A stretch of DNA of 64,000 bases from Sphingobium sp. (GTDB lineage: Bacteria; Pseudomonadota; Alphaproteobacteria; Sphingomonadales; Sphingomonadaceae): positions 620,001 to 684,000 of the forward strand of contig SPEL01000002.1 of assembly GCA_009360885.1 (NCBI GenBank). Direction: 5' to 3'. Shown in pieces: positions 40,687-49,155 of the stretch (within the stretch, counting starts at the first letter, position 1; every line of letters begins with the position of its first letter). The position numbers and the translations under genes are program-made. The notes below the pieces were generated by a model. It worked only from the letters and a program-made list of their open reading frames with translations, was not told the origin of the DNA and did not search any database.

Positions 40687-41499
40687 TTACCGCAAAGCAC
40701 CAGCAACCAGCTTATGCAGCTTAGAATGGATGACATCATTGGCCGCGATAACTTCCTGCCGCTCAATGGCCTGATCGCCGCCACGGAAATCCGTCACGAA
40801 GCCGCCTGCCTCGCGCACCAGCAAAATACCCGCCGAAACATCCCATGGGGCCAGACCGCTTTCCCAGAAGCCATCATAGCGCCCGGATGCAACATGGGCG
40901 AGATCAAGCGAAGCAGCACCAAAACGGCGAATACCGGCAATGCTGGGTGCTACAGCACCAAAAATGCGCGTCCACTGCGCAAAATCACCATGGCCCATGA
41001 ATGGAATGCCGGTGGCAACCAGACAATCTGCAAGGTCACGCCGGGCAGAAACACGCAAGCGCTGATCATGACGCCATGCACCGCGGGATCGCTCCGCCCA
41101 ATAGCTCTCATCAGTAATCGGCTGATAAATCAGGCCGGTCGAAATATCCCGCTTACCATTAGGCAGCGGTTCCTCAACCGCAATAGAGATAGCAAAATGC
41201 GGAATGCCGTGGAGGAAATTGGTCGTGCCATCCAGCGGATCAATAATCCAGCGTGGCTTGGTCGGGTCACCGGGGATTTCACCGCCTTCTTCCAGCAAAA
41301 AGCCCCAGTCAGGACGTGCTTTCCGCAATTCCTCAACCAAAGTCTGCTCACAACGCTTATCAGCCATGGAAACGAAATCTGCAGGCCCCTTACGGCTAAC
41401 CTGCAAATGCTCAACCTCGCCAAAATCACGGCGCAAACGCGGCGCGGCCTTGCGCGCGGCACGTTCCATAACGGTGAGCAAACCTGAATGCGAAACCAT
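40687..41499 (-). CDS. suhB: Inositol monophosphatase family protein (SuhB-like)
   Basis: This 270-residue Mg-dependent phosphatase has the metal-binding LLEEGGEI, WIIDPLDGTTNFLHG and WDVSAGILLVREAGG motifs of the IMPase family. SuhB homologues hydrolyse inositol-1-phosphate and in E. coli also act in rRNA antitermination; which role applies here is not shown. The start ATG at 41499 sits inside the first copy of a partial tandem duplication. The gene follows efp on the same strand. Confidence 0.93.
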   Translation of the reverse strand: MVSHSGLLTVMERAARKAAPRLRRDFGEVEHLQVSRKGPADFVSMADKRCEQTLVEELRKARPDWGFLLEEGGEIPGDPTKPRWIIDPLDGTTNFLHGIPHFAISIAVEEPLPNGKRDISTGLIYQPITDESYWAERSRGAWRHDQRLRVSARRDLADCLVATGIPFMGHGDFAQWTRIFGAVAPSIAGIRRFGAASLDLAHVASGRYDGFWESGLAPWDVSAGILLVREAGGFVTDFRGGDQAIERQEVIAANDVIHSKLHKLVAGALR

Positions 41500-41687
41500 C
41501 TTTATACTCCTTCGCGCAAGGCGATTATCTGCGTGCTTTCAGGCGGAAAACCGGTTCCCACTTTTCCTGAAAGCACTTCATAGCGCGCGACCTGCCCCAT
41601 ATGGTAGGCAGACCTGATATGAAACTATCTTCATATCCCTTCGCGCAAGGCGAGTACCTGCGCGTCTTCAAACGAAAAACCGGCCCC
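41481..41687. repeat. Imperfect direct repeat spanning the suhB start and leader
   Basis: About 78 bp at 41481-41559 (suhB codons 1-6 plus leader) recur at about 41611-41687 with the same order of blocks. Both contain CCTTCGCGCAAGGCGA and AAAACCGG, and both place GAAAC-AT or GAAACTAT at the position of the suhB start. The first copy also overlaps a perfect 11-base inverted repeat, GTGCTTTCAGG / CCTGAAAGCAC, at 41533-41543 and 41566-41576. Confidence 0.7.
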
Positions 41688-41760
41688 TCCATCATGACAT
41701 CCTGAACAGCATCAAACCATTCATAGTCATACCGACGAGAGGGCCGGTCCTTCATCATGT

Positions 41761-42327
41761 TTAGTCGGCGCGCTTCACATATTCGCGTTCATACACATCG
41801 ACAATGATACGCGTTCCAGTAACAATATGCGGTGGCACCATGACGCGCACACCATTGTCGAGAATCGCAGGCTTATAGCTGGCCGAGGCAGTCTGCCCCT
41901 TCACCACGGCATCAGCCTCAACCACGGTTGCTTCGACCTGTTCAGGAAGCTGAACCGAAATAGGACGCTCCTCATACATTTCGAGGAGAACCATCATGCC
42001 ATCCTGAAGGAAAGCAGAGGCATCACCGACCAAATCCTGTGGCAGATTGATCTGGTCATAGGTTTCGGTATCCATGAACACCAGCATGTCGCCTTCGGCG
42101 TAGAGATACTGGAAATCCTTGGTATCAAGGCGGATGCGTTCCACTGTTTCAGCAGAACGGAAACGAACGTTATTCTTGCGCCCGTCAATCAGGTTTTTCA
42201 GTTCCACCTGCATATATGCGCCGCCCTTGCCGGGCTGGGTGTGCTGAATCTTTACGGCGCGCCACAGGCCGCCTTCATATTCGATATTATTACCGGGACG
42301 GATTTCGACGCCGCTGATCTTCGCCAT
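41761..42327 (-). CDS. efp: Translation elongation factor P
   Basis: EF-P relieves ribosome stalling at polyproline stretches. The 188-residue protein has the three-domain tRNA-mimic layout, with the tip lysine Lys34 in QPGKGGAYM, the residue modified by EpmA/EpmB in other bacteria. The C-terminal strand ends [27 protein letters not shown], the family signature (given in parts). The ATG at 42327 starts at the conserved MAKISG. Longer readings from 42378 run into non-conserved residues. Confidence 0.97.
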   Translation of the reverse strand: MAKISGVEIRPGNNIEYEGGLWRAVKIQHTQPGKGGAYMQVELKNLIDGRKNNVRFRSAETVERIRLDTKDFQYLYAEGDMLVFMDTETYDQINLPQDLVGDASAFLQDGMMVLLEMYEERPISVQLPEQVEATVVEADAVVKGQTASASYKPAILDNGVRVMVPPHIVTGTRIIVDVYEREYVKRAD

Positions 42328-42460
42328 CGCGTTTCTGCCTGTTCTGCAAGTGTTCAAGGAGCTAGGGTCTGAACCCATTGTTTGTGCGCTGCGCTTTAGC
42401 GGGACCAGCGCCCCGCCGCAAGGGGGGATGATAACTCGCCCATCCCCAACGCACCGCAGG

Positions 42461-43468
42461 TTACTCGCCGCGAATTTCGCTCAACCTGCGCTCCCATGAC
42501 AAGGCGTCCGTCACAATCTGATCCAGATCGGCATGACGAGGCTCCCACGGAAAGGCCTTTAATATCGCCTGATTGTCGGAAATAAGCGCTGGCGGGTCAC
42601 CTGCGCGGCGCCCTTCCATCTTCCTCTCAATTTTCATGTTAGTGACACGGTCAACGGCGTCCAGCACCTCCAGCACAGAGAAACCGCGCCCATAGCCACA
42701 GTTGAGCTGATAATTACGGCCCGGCTCCGCCATCAGCGCTTCCAGCGCCAGAACATGGGCGGCGGCAAGATCGCTCACATGAATATAATCCCGCACACCG
42801 GTACCATCAGGCGTATCAAAATCCGTACCGAACACCGACACATGGCTGCGCTTACCCAGCGCCGCTTCCACCGCGACCTTGATAAGATGGGTCGCGCCAG
42901 CGGTGGATTGACCGCTACGCCCCTGCGGGTCCGCGCCCGCCACATTGAAATAGCGTAGCGCACAGAAATTCATTGGATGGGCCTTTGACACATCCTGCAG
43001 CATGATCTCGGTCATCAGCTTCGACATGCCATAAGGGTTAATCGGGCGCTGCGGGCTATCCTCCCGCACGGGGCTGGTTTCCGGCACACCATAAGTCGCC
43101 GCCGTGGAGGAAAAGATGAAATGCGGAACGCCGCACCGCACCGCGCTTTCAATCAGGCTACGGGTTTTGGCGCTGTTGTTATGGTAATATTTCAACGGGT
43201 TTTCGACGGATTCCGGCACCACCACCGACCCGGCAAAATGCATGATACCTTTAACGTCATGCGCACGCAGGGTTGCTTCGACAAGGGGCTGATCTTCGAT
43301 ATCGCCCTCAACAAAGGTAACGCCATCCGGCACAGCCCAACGGAACCCGGTCACCAGATTATCAATCACCACCACGGGCCAGCCCGCATCCCGCAGTGCC
43401 AATACGGCGTGACTGCCTATATACCCTGCCCCACCCGTTACCAATATTGCTGCCTTGCCGGACATCAT
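42461..43468 (-). CDS. galE: UDP-glucose 4-epimerase
   Basis: GalE interconverts UDP-glucose and UDP-galactose for polysaccharide synthesis. The 335-residue extended SDR has GGAGYIGSH near residues 12-20, the catalytic triad region STAATYG followed by YGMSKLMTE (Tyr-x3-Lys), and the substrate-binding NPYGMSK and RGFSVLEV. It is upstream of efp on the same strand and close to the other nucleotide-sugar genes, suggesting it feeds the same surface polymer. Confidence 0.93.
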   Translation of the reverse strand: MMSGKAAILVTGGAGYIGSHAVLALRDAGWPVVVIDNLVTGFRWAVPDGVTFVEGDIEDQPLVEATLRAHDVKGIMHFAGSVVVPESVENPLKYYHNNSAKTRSLIESAVRCGVPHFIFSSTAATYGVPETSPVREDSPQRPINPYGMSKLMTEIMLQDVSKAHPMNFCALRYFNVAGADPQGRSGQSTAGATHLIKVAVEAALGKRSHVSVFGTDFDTPDGTGVRDYIHVSDLAAAHVLALEALMAEPGRNYQLNCGYGRGFSVLEVLDAVDRVTNMKIERKMEGRRAGDPPALISDNQAILKAFPWEPRHADLDQIVTDALSWERRLSEIRGE

Positions 43469-43663
43469 AGCCTCTTTCGATCAAAATAAAGCGCTGGAAC
43501 CGGACATAACGGGATCAAAGCTGTTTGCAATGGCTTCAACAAGGATTATTGAACCACTATTAATTTATCATTATGGTTACTGAGATTAAAGGATAGTATA
43601 GAATCGTCCATTATATTCAGGCCATTGAAATCAAATCGAATAGAATCAGGGGTGTCGGGGCAT

Positions 43664-45142
43664 ATGTCAGATTTTCGCTTTATCCATGGCCTGTTACTCA
43701 GCGCGTCCTGTCTGTGCATGATGCCCTCCACTGCATCAGCAGAAACATTGAAGCAGGCCCTTTCGCGCGCTTATCGCACCAACCCGACCCTTACCGCCGC
43801 ACGCGCCGGGCAGCGCGCCACCGATGAACGCGTTCCCCTTGCCAAAGCTGCAGGCCGCCCAAATGCATCGGTAATCGGCACTTATACTGAAGAATTACAG
43901 CGCGCTAACCCGCTGACGACGCCTCGCCGCAATATTAACGGGCAAGCATCACTCACTGTACCTATTTATCAGGGCGGGGTTGTTCGTAACCAGATTAAAT
44001 CCGCGAAAGAAACCGTGAAAGCAGGCCAGCAAGACCTACGCGCAACCGAAGCATCGGTTTATTCTGCGGTTGTGGCGGCGTATCTTGATGTAATCAGCGA
44101 TAGCTTTATCGTTCAGTATAACCGCCAGAACGTCACCTCGCTCGACATCAACCTGCAAGCCAGTCAGGATCGGTTTGAAGGCGGCGATCTGACCCTGACC
44201 GACGTCGCGCAATCCCGCTCTCGTCTGGCGCTGGCACAGGCCAGCCTTCAGGCGGCAGAGGCGCAGCTTATCTCCTCCAAGGAGAATTACATCGCTCTCG
44301 TAGGCGTGGAGCCAGACAATCTGGAAAATCCCCCTGCTCTGCCGGGGCTTCCAGCGTCAACGGAAGCAGCCGTTGCTCTGGCGCTGGAACAAAATCCCGA
44401 CATTCTTGCCGCGCGTCATGATCGTGAAGCTGCACGCTATAATGTCCGCGCAGCCAGAGGGCAGGTCAGCCCGCGCCTCTCGGCCTTCACCAACGGAACC
44501 TATGCCGACTATCTCAATTCGGAAAAAAATCTTTCCCCGGCCCTTGGCATCGACGGATCAGTAAAAGCTGCGTCGGCGGGTGTGCAACTGACCATTCCGC
44601 TCTATCAGGGAGGGCAACCCGGCGCATTGAGCCGACAGAATGTCGCCCTTGAAGCGCAGGCAATAGAACAACAGGTCGCGGTAGAACGCAGCGTCATCGC
44701 ACAGACCCGCGCCGCTTATGCAACATGGCAGGCCTCCCTGCAGAATATCGCATCAACCAAACAGGCCGTCAGCGCCGGTGAACTGTCCCTTGAAGGGGTG
44801 CAGGCCGAAAACAGCGTTGGTACGCGCACCATATTAGATTTGCTGGATACACAGCGCGACTTACTCAACGCGCAGGTTCAGCATGTGACCGCCCAGCGTG
44901 ATGCCTATGTCGCAGGTTTCACCTTGCTGGCCGCTATGGGGCGGGCAGAAGCGCCCTATCTCAATCTGGAAGACACCGGCCCCCTTTATGATGCGGTTGC
45001 CCATTATGATGAGGTGAAGAACAAATTCTTTGATTTTGATTTTGGCTCCCCCCCGCAGCAACAAGCCCCCGGAACAAGAGACACCACTCCGCAGACAGCA
45101 ACCGTGCAAACTGTTCCTACAGCAGGCCCAACCCAACGCTGA
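43664..45142 (+). CDS. TolC-family outer-membrane efflux/secretion protein
   Basis: This 492-residue outer-membrane channel protein has a Sec signal peptide ending ASA just before residue 27. The two internally similar coiled-coil/barrel halves each carry the SLTVPIYQGG or QLTIPLYQGG motif followed by long helices. Such channels pair with a periplasmic adaptor and an inner-membrane pump, neither of which is in this window. It could serve type I secretion or drug efflux. The C-terminal 35 residues are a Pro/Gln/Thr-rich tail. I chose the ATG at 43664, with AGGGG upstream. Confidence 0.9.
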   Translation: MSDFRFIHGLLLSASCLCMMPSTASAETLKQALSRAYRTNPTLTAARAGQRATDERVPLAKAAGRPNASVIGTYTEELQRANPLTTPRRNINGQASLTVPIYQGGVVRNQIKSAKETVKAGQQDLRATEASVYSAVVAAYLDVISDSFIVQYNRQNVTSLDINLQASQDRFEGGDLTLTDVAQSRSRLALAQASLQAAEAQLISSKENYIALVGVEPDNLENPPALPGLPASTEAAVALALEQNPDILAARHDREAARYNVRAARGQVSPRLSAFTNGTYADYLNSEKNLSPALGIDGSVKAASAGVQLTIPLYQGGQPGALSRQNVALEAQAIEQQVAVERSVIAQTRAAYATWQASLQNIASTKQAVSAGELSLEGVQAENSVGTRTILDLLDTQRDLLNAQVQHVTAQRDAYVAGFTLLAAMGRAEAPYLNLEDTGPLYDAVAHYDEVKNKFFDFDFGSPPQQQAPGTRDTTPQTATVQTVPTAGPTQR

Positions 45143-45247
45143 CAGCTAGGCTCACGACCCTAGCATTAGTATTTTACGGGTAATTTTGCATTAATCATGG
45201 GTACGCACCGGCTCTTTAACTCCGGCGCGGTAAATATGCCGGGACAT

Positions 45248-45271
45248 GGGGCGTTATAGCACTAACGCCCC
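45248..45271. repeat. Perfect hairpin upstream of a small membrane-protein gene
   Basis: GGGGCGTTA (45248-45256) and TAACGCCCC (45263-45271) form a perfect nine-base stem with a six-base loop. It ends two bases before the TTACGGAG ribosome-binding region of the 83-codon gene. It could be a weak terminator for the TolC-type gene or a translational control element. Confidence 0.5.
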
Positions 45272-45288
45272 TTTACGGAGTCCCAATA

Positions 45289-45540
45289 ATGCCGCCCTAC
45301 CACCCTTCCAGCCCATCACATGAGATGGCAGAAAATAGCATATCCTCTTGCTCTTATGATGCAGGAGGCACGGTTGCATCGGTGCATGACATCATTACTC
45401 AGCGCCTCACCCTGACCGCACCCGTTGCTGCGCTGGAGGAAGTATATTGGGCAGAACGCTTCGTCCGCCCTCTATCACGTGGGGTTGGGCCACTTTTGCT
45501 CATCGCAGGGTATTGCATGGCGGTTCTGATGTTCATCTGA
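45289..45540 (+). CDS. Hypothetical small membrane protein (83 residues)
   Basis: I do not recognise a family. The first 60 residues are polar and slightly acidic with a helix-like YWAERFVRPLS segment. The last 17 residues form one hydrophobic stretch (VGPLLLIAGYCMAVLMFI), so it is probably a C-terminally anchored inner-membrane protein. An ACGGAG ribosome-binding site stands eight bases before the ATG. It lies between the TolC-type gene and a convergent glycosyltransferase gene, separated from the latter by only 14 bp. Confidence 0.6.
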   Translation: MPPYHPSSPSHEMAENSISSCSYDAGGTVASVHDIITQRLTLTAPVAALEEVYWAERFVRPLSRGVGPLLLIAGYCMAVLMFI

Positions 45541-45554
45541 AATCAGGCATGGGG

Positions 45555-46688
45555 TCAATTTCGGGACGCTGCCGGTGTCCATGTCTGATATGTCTTACCA
45601 CGCAGCGAATCCATCACCCCCAGAAATGTGGCGATGATCGATACCAATATCTGATACAGGCCTGAAAATAGGGGAAGCCCTATTTTACCAAATATCAGAG
45701 CCATCACCCCCACAGCTACGCATACACCGAGCAACCACAGACAATCCGCCAATATCAAAGCAATGCTGAAGCATAATATTGCGCCCAACAAAGGCATCAA
45801 TCCAAACCACCGCAATAATTTGTGCGATATATATTTATACTGATCCACCGCATTATAATGCTGGCGAATAGTGGGCCAAAGATAGCGATGCGTATTAAAG
45901 GCCCGGCACGCAATACGACGTTTACGCCGGAACTCATCAGCATCAGACGTGGCATTTTTCTCATACGCGACCACATCGGTTGCATGGATCAATCGCTTAC
46001 CCCGGAATGTCACGGTCATAGATGCTGTCATATCATCTAACAGATGCGCAGGAACTTCAGGATATAATTCCCGCCGGGTAGCGAAAATTGAACCATCCGC
46101 CCCCATGATTGACCCTATACGAGCTTCTTTCTGCTTCAGCTTTTCTTCAAGCCTCCAGTACAGACCACCCACTTTCGCTGTCGCGCTGGCATCCTCATTA
46201 ATATAACGCAATGTTCCTGCCACGCCGCCAATATTCGGGTCAGAGAAATAACGCAGCAACGGTTCAATAGAATCAACATCCAGAATGACATTGGCATCAG
46301 TGAAAATTACTATTTCTCCACTCGCCCTCGCCACCATTTTACGCATACCAATGGCCTTGCCTGTACGCTCCTGAGCAGCAATAACATGCAGGATATCAGA
46401 TGCAGCATTCAGCAACTGCAACGTAGCATCGCTGCTTTTATCTGAATAAGCGATTATCTCTATCCATGGATATTTCTGCTTTATCTGGCGCAAATTATCA
46501 ATCTTCGCCGGAAGAGATTGCTCCTCGTTATAGGCCGAAAACACCATAGTGGCAGATGGTAGAGGCGCGTCGGCGCGAATAGCCAGAGGGCGAGGACGGA
46601 AATAACGGAGCGAGAACGGATAACTGCTGTAGGGATGAAGGAAAAGAAGAAGAGCAACTGCTGCCAGAAAGAAAAATAACCCCGTCAT
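45555..46688 (-). CDS. Family 2 glycosyltransferase (membrane-associated)
   Basis: This 377-residue protein has one N-terminal hydrophobic helix, a cytoplasmic GT-A domain and three C-terminal membrane helices (about 285-365). Donor-binding features are YNEEQSL near 52, ATGKAIG-like TGKAIGMRKMVA, the TDANV aspartate motif near 133 and GADGS near 195. The acceptor-site DDMTASM and the RRKRRI segment follow. It most resembles processive or polymer-initiating inner-membrane transferases. The sugar and acceptor are unknown. It lies near other nucleotide-sugar genes, which suggests a role in exopolysaccharide synthesis. Confidence 0.85.
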   Translation of the reverse strand: MTGLFFFLAAVALLLFLHPYSSYPFSLRYFRPRPLAIRADAPLPSATMVFSAYNEEQSLPAKIDNLRQIKQKYPWIEIIAYSDKSSDATLQLLNAASDILHVIAAQERTGKAIGMRKMVARASGEIVIFTDANVILDVDSIEPLLRYFSDPNIGGVAGTLRYINEDASATAKVGGLYWRLEEKLKQKEARIGSIMGADGSIFATRRELYPEVPAHLLDDMTASMTVTFRGKRLIHATDVVAYEKNATSDADEFRRKRRIACRAFNTHRYLWPTIRQHYNAVDQYKYISHKLLRWFGLMPLLGAILCFSIALILADCLWLLGVCVAVGVMALIFGKIGLPLFSGLYQILVSIIATFLGVMDSLRGKTYQTWTPAASRN

Positions 46689-46878
46689 ATCACTGCACTT
46701 TTTATCCTATTTTCCGTAGCGAACATATGTATCAGCAATTCCCGTATTACCCAATGCTGCCGCATGTTCGAGGCATAGTCACCCATCACGCGACCATGCA
46801 AGGAATAAAACATAATATTAAAACGCGACATTCAGTCAGATGATTTTGCGAATTTCTATCATCAACTCAAATAATACC

Positions 46879-46909
46879 GCAATGCAAAACAGATATTTTG
46901 CAATGCAAA
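46879..46909. promoter_or_regulatory. Repeated GCAATGCAAA sites, one palindromic
   Basis: GCAATGCAAA occurs at 46879-46888 and again at 46900-46909, 21 bp apart (two helical turns). The second copy lies in the 13-base palindrome TTTGCA-A-TGCAAA. They stand upstream of the small gene at 47040 and downstream, in the divergent sense, of the glycosyltransferase start. A regulator-binding role is inferred. Confidence 0.4.
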
Positions 46910-47039
46910 TATCATTTTTCAAAATTTTATTTGATTTTATGTGATAGTTATAAGACAATGATCGAACACATTGAATGAACTACCTAAACACTAAAAAATT
47001 CTTATTAAAAAATAAACTTATTACAAAAAAGGTCGTAAA

Positions 47040-47216
47040 ATGGAGAGAGTATATTCAGAGATTTTTGACGTTTCTCAAAATTCGAACAATGATAATAAAC
47101 TGTCGAATTTAATTGAAACAACAATATCATCATCATCAAAAGTTGCGGGATATATTTCTTTCGCAGCCGGAATGTTAACAATTGTCTCTATTGCTATAAA
47201 CATATACAATGTATAA
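47040..47216 (+). CDS. Small AT-rich gene, 58-residue predicted membrane peptide
   Basis: I do not recognise this gene. An ATG at 47040 has an A/G-rich AAAAAAGG ribosome-binding region about eight bases upstream and opens 58 codons. The N-terminal 33 residues are polar, with runs of Asn and Ser (QNSNNDNK, TTISSSSK). The last 25 residues form one hydrophobic helix ending IAINIYNV. Base composition is far more AT-rich than all neighbours. A proper terminator follows 55 bp after the stop, which argues that it is expressed. A toxin-like or small membrane regulator is possible but unproved. Confidence 0.45.
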   Translation: MERVYSEIFDVSQNSNNDNKLSNLIETTISSSSKVAGYISFAAGMLTIVSIAINIYNV

Positions 47217-47271
47217 TTTAACGAAATAAATATAAATTTATACAGAATGTCTTTCACAAGATATTCACATG

Positions 47272-47315
47272 AAGGGCCAATCTTCTTAATTTAAAGAAAT
47301 ATGGCCCTTTTGTTT
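47272..47315 (+). terminator. Terminator after the 58-codon gene
   Basis: AAGGGCCA (47272-47279) pairs perfectly with TGGCCCTT (47302-47309). A shorter inner stem TTCTT / AAGAA lies within, and TTTTGTTT follows the stem. This is a standard intrinsic terminator on the plus strand. Confidence 0.7.
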
Positions 47316-47671
47316 CAAAATGGGTCACCCCCAACCCCGCATTCTACACTGCACACCGCAGTTTACTGACAAGCCAGTTGCACAGGTCATACTCCCTCTT
47401 TTCGAGCAATATGACGAGAATCCACGATTCTTCGGCTATAAAGTCATTGCATTCACCGCAAAAGCGACACTTCCTTACTTCAGTTCACCGAAACGGCACT
47501 TGCAATCAGGAAAAGTTCGCAACATAATGCTGCATGGCAACATGGATCAGATTTCATCCTGACCCCGGTTGCCACCAAGGATTTACTTATTTACATGTGA
47601 ACCATGTATCGACGAGCCTTATATAGACTTAATTAATAGAGGTTCGTTAGCAAAGGGATGGAAGAGTATCA
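47316..47671. other. Leader region before the polyprenyl-phosphate sugar transferase gene
   Basis: About 355 bp. An 80-codon frame (47320-47562, plus strand) is open but shows no family-like sequence and no clear ribosome-binding site, and I do not call it a gene. The last 100 bp are AT-rich and probably contain the promoter of the downstream gene. Confidence 0.4.
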
Positions 47672-49057
47672 GTGACTGACAACTCTATTCCTGTTAGGCA
47701 CGCCCGATCAAAGGCAAAACACGCCTTGTCCAGACAGACAGTTCGTCTCTTCCTATATTTGCAACTGATGCTTACCGATATTCTGGCACTAGCGACAGGA
47801 TTTGTCCTGGCCGAATATATTGGTGAACATAGCTGGATATCCAGCAATGGCATTAACTTCCTGTTTCTTGTCATACCAATCTATATATTCGTCGCGGCCA
47901 ATCAAAGCGCCTATAGCCTCGGCTCCCTTAATCATCTGGGTAAGAGCCTTCATCGCACATTCAATGCCCTTATCATAACCGTTGCTTTTCTGCTGTTTGC
48001 TGGCTTCTTCATGTACTCCCGGCCCATGTTATCTCAAGGGGCGATGATCGCAGGCGTTAGTGCAACTGGCTTGCTATTATTGGCATTTCGTGTCATTTTT
48101 TACTATATCGTCGTGCGACGCCACATCGGCCAGCTGACCAATGAACTTATCATTGTTGACACCGTCAGCTACCAACCCAAAGCAGGCGACCAGATATTAG
48201 ACGCACGGCTTGCCGATATTGAACCGGATTTGCAGAATCCAGCGATGATTAACCAGCTTGCAGCCCACCTCAGCGGTGTTGACCGGGTTGTTGTCGCCTG
48301 TCCGCCAGAACGGCAGCAGGCATGGTCATTGCTCTTAAAAGGATCCAACATCCGGGGCGAACTCATGCTGCCGCAGGCCAATGTGGTTGGCGCAATAGGC
48401 TGGGGCAAATATGGCGAAACGGAGACATTAGTTGTGTCTCACGGGCCGCTCAGCTTACGTTCTCGCGCCCGCAAGCGGATGCTCGATCTGGCCATTACCG
48501 TGCCTGCGCTGCTTTTCCTGACCCCCCTTCTAGTCATTGTGGGAATCGCTATTCGTCTGGAAACACCCGGCCCGATATTCTTCAAACAGAGCCGGATAGG
48601 ACGTTCCAATTCCGTCTTCAGCATTTTGAAATTCCGCAGCATGCGCGTTGAAACATCAGATGCTACAGGCCAGCGTTCTGCCAGCCGTGATGATGATCGC
48701 ATCACCCGCGTTGGCGCCTTTATCCGCCGGACCAGTATTGATGAGTTACCCCAGCTCATCAATGTCCTGAGGGGAGACATGAGTCTGGTCGGCCCGCGCC
48801 CCCATGCGCTTGGCTCTCTCGCTGGCGGCAAGCTGTTCTGGGAAGTGAACGAGAGATATTGGGTACGTCACGCACTAAAGCCCGGCATTACTGGTCTCGC
48901 GCAAATACGCGGTTATCGCGGCGCGACCGTGCAGCATGAGGATTTAGAAAACCGGCTTCGTTCTGATCTGGAATATGTCAGCAACTGGAGCCTCTGGCTG
49001 GATATTGTCATATTATTTGCAACCGCAAAGGTTATTAAGCACGAAAACGCTTATTAG
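47672..49057 (+). CDS. Exopolysaccharide polyprenyl-phosphate glycosylphosphotransferase
   Basis: This 461-residue membrane enzyme moves the first sugar-1-phosphate onto undecaprenyl phosphate to start a surface polysaccharide repeat. About four or five helices fill the first 140 residues, a Rossmann-like cytoplasmic domain follows, and the C-terminal bacterial sugar transferase domain begins near residue 265 (RKRMLDLAITVPALLFL). It carries KFRSMRVE, RRTSIDELPQLINVLRGDMSLVGPRP (given in parts) and the late KPGITGLAQIRGYRG motif. The start is a GTG with GGAAGAG upstream. The next gene, ugd, follows on the same strand. Confidence 0.92.
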   Translation: MTDNSIPVRHARSKAKHALSRQTVRLFLYLQLMLTDILALATGFVLAEYIGEHSWISSNGINFLFLVIPIYIFVAANQSAYSLGSLNHLGKSLHRTFNALIITVAFLLFAGFFMYSRPMLSQGAMIAGVSATGLLLLAFRVIFYYIVVRRHIGQLTNELIIVDTVSYQPKAGDQILDARLADIEPDLQNPAMINQLAAHLSGVDRVVVACPPERQQAWSLLLKGSNIRGELMLPQANVVGAIGWGKYGETETLVVSHGPLSLRSRARKRMLDLAITVPALLFLTPLLVIVGIAIRLETPGPIFFKQSRIGRSNSVFSILKFRSMRVETSDATGQRSASRDDDRITRVGAFIRRTSIDELPQLINVLRGDMSLVGPRPHALGSLAGGKLFWEVNERYWVRHALKPGITGLAQIRGYRGATVQHEDLENRLRSDLEYVSNWSLWLDIVILFATAKVIKHENAY

Positions 49058-49155
49058 ATATTTCACCTCTATAGTGATTGTGCAAAGGCATTCGCATTGA
49101 ATCACCCTGCCGGAACGTCGTTCTGATGGGCAGGGCCATCTAAAAGGATCGTTGA

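Noticed and set aside
45145..45164. GCTAGG / CCTAGC palindrome after the TolC-type gene, resembling an element end
   Set aside because: Only six-base arms, no T-run, and no partner end; too short to call a terminator or mobile-element end.
47320..47562. 80-codon plus-strand frame downstream of the 58-codon gene
   Set aside because: No ribosome-binding site, no recognisable motif and composition like non-coding DNA; kept as an unexplained leader.
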